This document shows, piece by piece, positions 24,504 through 30,884 of a DNA stretch of 64,000 bases (within the stretch, counting starts at the first letter, position 1; each line of letters starts with the position of its first letter). Location of the stretch: positions 124,001-188,000 of the forward strand of contig JAYPUA010000001.1 of the NCBI GenBank assembly GCA_038133845.1, read 5' to 3'. The position numbers were made by a program, and so were the translations under genes. Origin of the DNA: JAYPUA01 sp038133845. Its GTDB lineage: Bacteria; SAR324; NAC60-12. Below the pieces are notes generated by a model, which did not search any database, had not been told where the DNA came from, and saw nothing but the letters and a program-made list of their open reading frames with translations.

Positions 24504-25532
24504 ATGTTAGTCGGCATCATCGCCAACCCGGTCTCTGCGCGAGATATTCGCCGGGTGATTGCCAACGCCACCAGCCTGCAGGTGTCTGATCGGGCCAACA
24601 TCGTGATGCGAGTGCTGGCCTCCTTGCGAGCCTGTGGCGTGGAACGGGTGCTGATGATGCCGGAGAACGGGGGAATTCGCAGCCTGCTCAACCGAGGGCT
24701 GGAGCGCGAAAAGAACCTGGGCGGCAACCGCTTTCCCAAGCTGGAGGTGACGAACACGCTGGTTTCCGGAACGGTGGAAGACACCTTTGCGGCAGCACAG
24801 GCGATGAAGGACTCGGGAGTCCAGGCCATCGTGGTGCTGGGGGGAGATGGGACGCACCGAGCGGTGATCAAACAGTGCGGGCAGGTCCCGATCGCCGGGA
24901 TCTCCACTGGAACAAACAACGCATTTCCCGAGCATCGAGAGCCGACCATCACCGGCCTTGCCGTTGGACTCGCCGCCTCGGGACGCATCCCGGAAGAAGT
25001 CGCCTTTGCCCCCAACAAGCTGCTTCAGGTGAGCATCAACCAGGGAGAGCGCAGCGACATCGCCTTGGTGGATGTCGCCATTGCCGCAGAGCGCTACGTG
25101 GGCGCCCGGGCGCTTTGGCGTACGGAAAACTTCCGTGAAGTGTTTGTCACGTTTTCAGATCCGGAGGTCATCGGCATGTCCGCAATCTCCGGACTGCTCC
25201 ACCCGGTCGCTCGCAACGAGCCCGGGGGAGTTCGGGTGCTGCTTGGAGATCCGGAGCAGGCCCCTCATCCTCTGCAGGTTCCCATTGCCCCGGGGCTGAT
25301 CCGCAAGGTCGGAGTCGAGTCCTGGGAACAACTGGAGCCCGGAGTTCCGGTCACCATCCGTGAGCGTGCCGGAACCATTGCGCTCGATGGCGAGCGCGAA
25401 CTGGAGTTCGGTCCACAGGACGTCGTGCAGATCACCCTGCTCGAAGGCGCCTTCCGGACTGTTGATGTCAGCGCATGCATGCGCTACACCGGGAAGAACC
25501 GATTGCTGATCGGAGATACCCTGGACCTTTAA
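24504..25532 (+). CDS. acoX: AcoX / ATP-NAD kinase-like protein (second copy)
   Basis: 342 residues from an ATG with GGGAGGAG upstream. Same fold as the copy at 22504: MLVGIIANPVSARDIRRVI, RVLMMPENGGIRSLL, VLGGDGTHRAVIKQCGQVPIAGISTGTNN with GGDGT at about 112, and a C-terminal beta domain with TIALDGEREL. It opens the second dehydrogenase run (AcoX-E1 alpha-E1 beta-E2), so gene order differs from the first run, where AcoX is last. The family role is unsettled; phosphorylation of a small acetoin-related or nucleotide substrate is only a guess from the fold. Confidence 0.9.
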   Translation: MLVGIIANPVSARDIRRVIANATSLQVSDRANIVMRVLASLRACGVERVLMMPENGGIRSLLNRGLEREKNLGGNRFPKLEVTNTLVSGTVEDTFAAAQAMKDSGVQAIVVLGGDGTHRAVIKQCGQVPIAGISTGTNNAFPEHREPTITGLAVGLAASGRIPEEVAFAPNKLLQVSINQGERSDIALVDVAIAAERYVGARALWRTENFREVFVTFSDPEVIGMSAISGLLHPVARNEPGGVRVLLGDPEQAPHPLQVPIAPGLIRKVGVESWEQLEPGVPVTIRERAGTIALDGERELEFGPQDVVQITLLEGAFRTVDVSACMRYTGKNRLLIGDTLDL

Positions 25533-25558
25533 CCCAATCCAAGAAAAAGGAGGCTCAC

Positions 25559-26542
25559 ATGAGCGACAATCCGTTTCCCTTGAGCAAGGAAGAACTGCTT
25601 CAGGCTTACCGAACGATGCGCACGATCCGCGAATTCGAGGAGCGTCTGCACGTTGATTTCTCCCGGGGGGACATTCCGGGGTTTGTGCACCTGTATGCTG
25701 GAGAAGAGGCGGCAGGCACCGGGATCATGACGCACCTGCGTCAGGAGGACCGGATTGCCAGCACCCACCGCGGCCACGGACACTGCATTGCCAAGGGCGT
25801 GGACGTCAAGGGCATGATGGCGGAGATCTACGGCAAGAAGTCTGGCGTCTGTGCCGGAAAGGGCGGCTCGATGCACATTGCCGACCTGGACAAGGGCATG
25901 ATGGGAGCCAACGGAATCCTCGGAGCCGGCGCGCCGCTGATCTGTGGTGCTGCGCTGGCGGCGAAGTTCCGGGGCAACGGCGATGTGGCCATCAGCTTTG
26001 TTGGAGACGGTGCCTCGAACCAGGGGACCTTCCTGGAGAGCCTGAACCTGGCCGCCGTCTGGAACCTGCCTGCGATCTTTGTGGTGGAAAACAATGGCTA
26101 TGCAGAATCGACCGCCATGGAGTGGGCCGTTGCCTGCGACAGCTACGTGGACCGCGCCGCCGGGTTCGGCATGCCCGGAGTGACCGTGGACGGCACGGAC
26201 TTCTTTGCCGTCTACGAGGCCGCCGGAGAGGTCATCCGTCGAGCGCGCGAAGGTGGGGGACCTTCCCTGCTGGAGTGCAAAATGATCCGCTTCTTCGGAC
26301 ACTTCGAAGGCGACGCCCAGACCTATCGGGCCGAGGGCGAGGTCGACAACATCCGGGCCAACCGAGACTGCATCAAGATCTTCAGCAAGACCGTCACCGA
26401 TGCCGGAGTGGTCTCCGCAGATGAACTGGGTGCCATCGACGCCGAGGTGTTGAAGCTCATTGATGAATCCGTTGCCGAGGCCAAGGCCGATGCCTTGCCC
26501 ACCGAGGCCGATCTGCTCACCGACGTCTACGTCAACTACTAA
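25559..26542 (+). CDS. acoA: acetoin/2-oxoacid dehydrogenase E1 alpha subunit (second set)
   Basis: 327 residues from the ATG at 25559, which has AAAGGAGG upstream. Near-canonical AcoA: FEERLHVDFSRGDIPGFVHLYAGEEA, THRGHGHCIAKG, and the ThDP motif GDGASNQGTFLESLNLAAVW (GDG at 149-151) to VENNGYAES. Unlike the first set, it has no insertion near residue 35. With the beta subunit at 26557 it makes an E1 that would oxidatively cleave acetoin or a related 2-oxo compound and load a lipoyl arm. The AcoX gene lies 26 bp upstream. Confidence 0.94.
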   Translation: MSDNPFPLSKEELLQAYRTMRTIREFEERLHVDFSRGDIPGFVHLYAGEEAAGTGIMTHLRQEDRIASTHRGHGHCIAKGVDVKGMMAEIYGKKSGVCAGKGGSMHIADLDKGMMGANGILGAGAPLICGAALAAKFRGNGDVAISFVGDGASNQGTFLESLNLAAVWNLPAIFVVENNGYAESTAMEWAVACDSYVDRAAGFGMPGVTVDGTDFFAVYEAAGEVIRRAREGGGPSLLECKMIRFFGHFEGDAQTYRAEGEVDNIRANRDCIKIFSKTVTDAGVVSADELGAIDAEVLKLIDESVAEAKADALPTEADLLTDVYVNY

Positions 26543-26556
26543 GACAGGAGGAAATC

Positions 26557-27564
26557 ATGGCACGAACCATTACCTTTCGCGACGCGATCAATGAAGCGCT
26601 GGACCAGGAAATGACCCGTGATCCTTCGGTGATTGCGATGGGAGAAGACATTGTCGGCGGAACCGGAAGCCCGGGGGAAGACGACGCCTGGGGCGGGGTC
26701 CTGGGGGTCACCAAGGGGCTCTACGCCAAGCACGGAAACCGCCTGATGGACACGCCGCTCTCCGAGTCGGCCTACATCGGCTCTGCCATTGGGGCGGCCG
26801 CCTGTGGGATGCGACCGGTGGCCGAGTTGATGTTCATCGACTTCATGGGGGTCTGCTTTGACCAGATCTTCAACCAGGCGGCCAAGTTCAAGTACATGTT
26901 TGGAGGCAAGGCGGAAACGCCGGTGGTCATCCGGGCCATGGTCGGAGCCGGCTTCCGAGCTGCCGCTCAGCACTCCCAGATGCTCACACCGCTGTTCACC
27001 CACATCCCCGGACTCAAGGTGGTCTGCCCCTCCAATCCGTATGATGCCAAGGGGTTGCTGATTCAGTCCATCCGAGACAACGACCCGGTGATCTTCTGTG
27101 AGCACAAGAACCTGTATGCCATGGAAGGAGAGGTCCCGGAGGAGTCCTATGCGATCCCGTTTGCCGAGGCCAACATCATGCGTGAGGGCTCAGACTGCAC
27201 CATCGTGACCTACGGGATGATGGCCGGACGCTCGATGGAGGCGGCTCAGGCGCTCTCCAAGGACGGCATTGACTGTGAGGTGATCGACCTGCGGACGATG
27301 TCTCCGATCGACATGGACACGGTGATTGAGAGTGTGGAGAACACCGGTCGTCTCGTTGTCGTGGATGAAGCCAACCCGCGCTGCAGCATCGCCGCAGACG
27401 TCTCGGCTCAGGTGGCCCAGCAGGCGTTCAAGGCCCTCAAGGCCCAGATCGAGATGGTTACGGCACCTCATACGCCGGTGCCCTTCACACCTGCTCTGGA
27501 GGACCTCTACATCCCCAGCGCGGAAAGCGTCGCCAACGCGGTACGCCGGACGATGTCCAGCTAA
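26557..27564 (+). CDS. acoB: acetoin/2-oxoacid dehydrogenase E1 beta subunit (second set)
   Basis: 335 residues, ATG 14 bp after the alpha stop with AGGAGG. Shows MGEDIVGGTGSPGEDDAWGGVLGVTKGL, an AcoB-type loop longer than in the first set, DTPLSESAYIGSAIGAAA, HSQMLTPLFTHIPGLKVVCPSNPYDAKG, and CEVIDLRTMSPIDMDTV at the start of the C-terminal domain. Partner of the preceding alpha subunit. The E2 gene follows after 63 bp. Confidence 0.95.
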   Translation: MARTITFRDAINEALDQEMTRDPSVIAMGEDIVGGTGSPGEDDAWGGVLGVTKGLYAKHGNRLMDTPLSESAYIGSAIGAAACGMRPVAELMFIDFMGVCFDQIFNQAAKFKYMFGGKAETPVVIRAMVGAGFRAAAQHSQMLTPLFTHIPGLKVVCPSNPYDAKGLLIQSIRDNDPVIFCEHKNLYAMEGEVPEESYAIPFAEANIMREGSDCTIVTYGMMAGRSMEAAQALSKDGIDCEVIDLRTMSPIDMDTVIESVENTGRLVVVDEANPRCSIAADVSAQVAQQAFKALKAQIEMVTAPHTPVPFTPALEDLYIPSAESVANAVRRTMSS

Positions 27565-27627
27565 GCAAGCATCGGGGCAGGCCTCAGCAGGCCTGCCCTC
27601 CACCCTTTCAACAATCAGGAGGACGAT

Positions 27628-28731
27628 TTGAACCCAAACATCATTCCCGTCGTGATGCCGAAATGGGGGCTGGCGATGGAGGAGGGCCGTGTCACGGAGT
27701 GGCTGGTGGAGGAAGGCACCGAAATCAGCGTAGGAGACGAGATCATTGAGGTGGAAACCGACAAGATCGCAGGCGTGGTGGAAGCCCCGGATGCGGGGCT
27801 GCTAAGGCGCCGGGTCGCAGAGGTCGAGACCGTTTATCCTGTCAAGGCGCTGCTGGGGGTCCTGGCGGATCCTTCCGTGAGCGATGCAGAGCTTGACGAG
27901 TACATCGCCGCCTACGTTGTCCCCGGAGGAGATGAGGTGGACGACGCGGATGCCGGGCCGCAGTATCAGGAGGCAGAGGTCTCCGGGGTCCGGGTTCGCT
28001 ATGCCGACCGGGGAGAGGGCGACTCGGTGGTGCTGCTCATCCACGGCTTTGGAGGCGACCTGGACAACTGGCTCTTCAACCTGGACGCACTCGCTGAAAA
28101 GCACCGCGTCCTGGCTCTTGACCTTCCCGGACACGGGCAGTCCGGAAAGAAGATCCCGCAGGCGACCCTTGCGGGGTTGGCCCAGTTTGTTGGTGCGTTT
28201 CTGGATGCTGTCGGTGTCTCTGCCGTGCACGCAGTCGGGCACTCGATGGGAGGTGCAATTGCCATGAGAATGGCGCTGGATCGTCCGGAAAGCGTACGCT
28301 CGCTGACCCTCATCTGCAGCGCCGGGCTCGGTCCAGAGATCAACCAGGAGTACGTTGGTGGCTTTGTCTCTGCTCAGTCTCGCAAGGAACTCAAGCCGGT
28401 GCTGCAGCTCCTCTTTGCCGACTCCGGGCTGGTCAACCGCCAGCTGGTGGACGACGTCCTCAAGTACAAGCGTCTCGATGGTGTCGATGCGGCGCTTTCT
28501 GCGCTGTCGGAGTCGCTGTTTTCCGGAACTCCGGAGGTCCTTGCCCCAGAGGTCTCCGGTTCAGGAAAGCCGACTCTGGTGCTCTGGGGAGCCAAGGATG
28601 CCATCATCCCGGTCGCTCAAGCTCAGGCGATTTCCGGTGCCTCCGTGGAGGTCTTGGAGACCGCGGGGCACATGGTCCAGATGGAGCAGGCGAGCGAGGT
28701 CAACCGCAAGATCCTCGACTTCCTTGGTTGA
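27628..28731 (+). CDS. acoC: lipoyl domain-alpha/beta hydrolase fusion (AcoC-type dihydrolipoamide acetyltransferase)
   Basis: 367 residues from a TTG preceded by AGGAGG. Residues 1-80 are a lipoyl domain with the modification lysine at K46 in VETDKIAG. Residues about 120-367 are an alpha/beta hydrolase with LIHGFGGD, LDLPGHGQSG, the nucleophile S206 in GHSMGG, and a late AGHMVQME His. This is the AcoC architecture of acetoin dehydrogenase complexes, in which the hydrolase-like domain replaces the usual acyltransferase core and transfers the acetyl group to CoA. No E3 (dihydrolipoamide dehydrogenase) gene is in the window, so one must be supplied elsewhere. Confidence 0.93.
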   Translation: MNPNIIPVVMPKWGLAMEEGRVTEWLVEEGTEISVGDEIIEVETDKIAGVVEAPDAGLLRRRVAEVETVYPVKALLGVLADPSVSDAELDEYIAAYVVPGGDEVDDADAGPQYQEAEVSGVRVRYADRGEGDSVVLLIHGFGGDLDNWLFNLDALAEKHRVLALDLPGHGQSGKKIPQATLAGLAQFVGAFLDAVGVSAVHAVGHSMGGAIAMRMALDRPESVRSLTLICSAGLGPEINQEYVGGFVSAQSRKELKPVLQLLFADSGLVNRQLVDDVLKYKRLDGVDAALSALSESLFSGTPEVLAPEVSGSGKPTLVLWGAKDAIIPVAQAQAISGASVEVLETAGHMVQMEQASEVNRKILDFLG

Positions 28732-28751
28732 GGAGCGCCCTTCTTGATTTT

Positions 28752-28781
28752 CCTCTCCCGGGGATGCCGCTCCGGGGGAGG
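28752..28781. terminator. hairpin between convergent acoC and the serine hydrolase gene
   Basis: CCTCTCCCGG pairs with CCGGGGGAGG (10 bp with one G-U pair) around a 10-base loop, in the 71 bp between two converging genes. It could end transcription from either side. A short TTTT precedes it on the plus strand, giving a U run for minus-strand transcripts only. Confidence 0.5.
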
Positions 28782-28802
28782 CCCTCTCCTCAGATTTCAA
28801 GC

Positions 28803-30053
28803 TCAGGGGTTCAGCGCCTGATACGCCACGTTGCGGAAGTACTGGAAGAACAGATGCTCCGGAGGCGGAATCAGCTGCCCCATCTGGATCAGAATCAGCT
28901 CCTCTTGGGGGTCAATCAGGAACTTGGTGGAAGCCAGGCCTGCCCACCCGTAACTTCCAGGGCTTCCCAGCAGCCTGCTGAAGGCCGGATCGAGGTTCAC
29001 CGAGACCCCAAGCCCAAAGCCCTCTCCGGGAATGGGGTTGTTCCGGATCTCAAGTGGAAGCAGCTCCGGGCGGATGTGGTTTGCTCTCATCAGCTCGATC
29101 GTTTTGTGCCCCAGCAACCGGTCGCCTTCCCACTCACCTTGCTGAAGCAGCAGCCGGCAAAACTGCAGGTAGTCCAGGCTGGTTGAAACCAAACCGTGTC
29201 CACCACGCAGCACATTGTGTGGCGACTTGTACAGCTCGGACTCTGAGCCCTGGAGAGGAGCCAGCGAGGCTCCGGCATTCCAGGCTGCCTCCAGCAACTC
29301 CGGAGTGACCTCGGGGGCAAACCAGTTGCCCACACAGTAAAGCTCTGCCAGTCGAGACCGCGACTCCGGGGCGACGTGATAGCCGGTATCCTTCATGCCC
29401 AGCGGATCAAAGAGGCGCTCTTGCAGAAACTGGTCGATCGGCTTCCCGGAGATCACCTCCACCAGGCGGGCGACCACATCGGTGGAGACGCTGTAGTGCC
29501 AGCGTGTTCCGGGTTGATAGGCCAGCGGGAGCGTGAGCAGGTGCTCGACCATGTCTTTCAGGCTCGCCCCCTCACGTTTCGAGACGGTTCGCTTGTACGC
29601 TTGCCCTACAGGGTGCTGCTCTGCGTGCATCTCGTAGGTCAGCCCGGACGTGTGCGTGAGCAGCTGATGCACGGTAACCGGGCTCTTCAAAGGCATGGTG
29701 ATCAGCTCTCCGGTCTGCTCGTTCATGCGGGAAAACACGGAGAGGTCTGCAAACTGAGGGATGAACTCCGAAGCCGGGCTGTCCAGCCGAAAGCGTCCCT
29801 CCTCCAGCAGCATCAGCAGCGCAACGCTGACCACCGGCTTGGTCATCGAGTAGATGCGGAAGATTGTGTCTTCTGTCACCGGAAGCCCACGCTCGATGTC
29901 GCGCAGCCCGGCACATCGGAAGTCTGCAAGTTGCCCGCGTCGCCAGATCAGCGTCTGTGCACCGGGAAGCTGGCCGGGTTGACCGATGGTCCGTTGAAGC
30001 AGGTCTTCCAGACGCTGAAGGCCTTGAGGGTGAAGGAGAGGAGACTGGGGCAT
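28803..30053 (-). CDS. serine hydrolase of the beta-lactamase/transpeptidase-like family
   Basis: 416 residues. The class C-like SxxK motif is SMTK in FRIYSMTKPVVSVALLMLLEEG (about 70-73), the tyrosine motif is YSVS in RWHYSVSTDV, and a late HxG-like region is SYGWAGLASTKFLIDP. No signal peptide, so the protein is likely cytoplasmic. Members with this pattern (EstB-like esterases) hydrolyse short-chain esters and seldom confer lactam resistance. The substrate is unknown. It is separated from the next minus-strand gene by 30 bp. Confidence 0.88.
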   Translation of the reverse strand: MPQSPLLHPQGLQRLEDLLQRTIGQPGQLPGAQTLIWRRGQLADFRCAGLRDIERGLPVTEDTIFRIYSMTKPVVSVALLMLLEEGRFRLDSPASEFIPQFADLSVFSRMNEQTGELITMPLKSPVTVHQLLTHTSGLTYEMHAEQHPVGQAYKRTVSKREGASLKDMVEHLLTLPLAYQPGTRWHYSVSTDVVARLVEVISGKPIDQFLQERLFDPLGMKDTGYHVAPESRSRLAELYCVGNWFAPEVTPELLEAAWNAGASLAPLQGSESELYKSPHNVLRGGHGLVSTSLDYLQFCRLLLQQGEWEGDRLLGHKTIELMRANHIRPELLPLEIRNNPIPGEGFGLGVSVNLDPAFSRLLGSPGSYGWAGLASTKFLIDPQEELILIQMGQLIPPPEHLFFQYFRNVAYQALNP

Positions 30054-30083
30054 GAGAGTTTCCGAGGGCGTGAGGGTGGCGCG

Positions 30084-30275
30084 TCAGCCCTTCTGATGGC
30101 AAGCCATGCAGGAGAAGGGAGTCTGCAACATGATGTTGAACTCCGGGACATCCGGGTTCTGCTTTTGAAAACGTGTGGCATTTTGTGAGAGCTGCTCAAT
30201 CCTTCGCTCCAGAATTTCACGGTCTTTTTTGCGTGAGTGAATCCCGGTTGTTGGGCAAGGGAAAGAGGCGCTCAC
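30084..30275 (-). CDS. 63-residue protein with a CxxCH motif
   Basis: The C-terminus carries CMACHQKG, a CxxCH heme-c-type or thiol motif; no signal peptide is evident at the N-terminus (MSASFPCPTTGIHSRKK). The centre is a charged helix (DREILERRIEQLSQNATRFQKQ). The GTG start overlaps the clpS stop as GTGA, supporting coupled translation. With so few residues this could be chance, and heme attachment would need export that the N-terminus does not predict. I recognise no family. Confidence 0.42.
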   Translation of the reverse strand: MSASFPCPTTGIHSRKKDREILERRIEQLSQNATRFQKQNPDVPEFNIMLQTPFSCMACHQKG

Positions 30276-30577
30276 AGCTCTCGCAGGCTGCAGAGCAGGG
30301 GGTAGCCGTACTCCTCGGCCATCTCGTGAGCCCGGTCGATCTTGGTCTCGGCCTCCTGAAGGCTGTAGCTGCCGATCACGGCGACTCCGTGTTGGTGGGC
30401 TTGCAGCATGATCTGTGTGGCCATGGACTGGTCTTTGCGGAACACCACCTCCAGCACGAGGACGACAAACTCCCGGGGCGTGAAGTCATCGTTGTGCAAA
30501 AGCACCTGATATTGCCGGGGATGCTTGAGCGCCGGCTTGGTGCGTGTTTCCGGTTTGGTGGTCGTCTGATCTGCCAC
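30272..30577 (-). CDS. clpS: ATP-dependent Clp protease adaptor ClpS
   Basis: 101 residues, usual size. Brings N-end-rule substrates to ClpAP. The core QYQVLLHNDDFTPREFVVLVL has the NDD-x-TP binding segment, followed by MLQAHQHGVAVIGSYSLQEAETK with the conserved His of the degron pocket. The first 20 residues (TTTKPETRTKP) are the expected flexible extension that enters ClpA. No clpA follows; instead the gene is coupled to the small CxxCH gene. A 304-bp region separates it from the divergent TPR lipoprotein gene. Confidence 0.95.
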   Translation of the reverse strand: MADQTTTKPETRTKPALKHPRQYQVLLHNDDFTPREFVVLVLEVVFRKDQSMATQIMLQAHQHGVAVIGSYSLQEAETKIDRAHEMAEEYGYPLLCSLREL

Positions 30578-30870
30578 GGGCAGCCTTTTTCATGTCAGCA
30601 CAGGTCATCTTCAGAGCGGGCGGCACAGGTACGTGCGGTCGCCGGACCGCCGGACTCCCTCTCGAAAAGTCAGGCCATTGTAGCGGGAAATGACAATCCC
30701 GCAACTGGAGCGTGTTGAGCAGCGTGTGCCGCAGGGGCTGCCGTGTGCTCCGGAGGACTTTCTCTTGAATGTTGCCCTGTCGGTTTTCAAGATGGTGTAA
30801 GGTTTCTTGAAAACGCCTGTGCCTGTGCCTGCTCCCGTGCGGTAGCGGGCTCCTGCGGAACTCCCTACAC
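30578..30870. other. divergent intergenic region between clpS and the TPR lipoprotein gene
   Basis: No gene is convincing here. It should contain promoters for both sides, but I see no good -35/-10 pair. It holds a perfect 9-bp inverted repeat, GTTTTCAAG (30783-30791) and CTTGAAAAC (30806-30814), with a 14-base spacer. Confidence 0.5.
30783..30814. promoter_or_regulatory. 9-bp inverted repeat, possible operator or leader hairpin
   Basis: GTTTTCAAG ... CTTGAAAAC, exact arms with a 14-base spacer, about 70 bp before the presumed start of the lipoprotein gene. Either a dimeric repressor site or an RNA hairpin in its leader; sequence alone does not decide. Confidence 0.35.
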
Positions 30871-30884
30871 AAGGAGGCCTCATC
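30871..30884 (+). promoter_or_regulatory. strong ribosome-binding site before an AUC start codon
   Basis: AAGGAGG at 30871-30877 is a near-perfect anti-16S match. Four bases later comes ATC at 30882, in frame with the lipoprotein signal peptide and the whole TPR protein. No ATG, GTG or TTG lies between the upstream in-frame stop (TAG in GGTAGCGG, 30843-30845) and the signal peptide. Confidence 0.6.
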
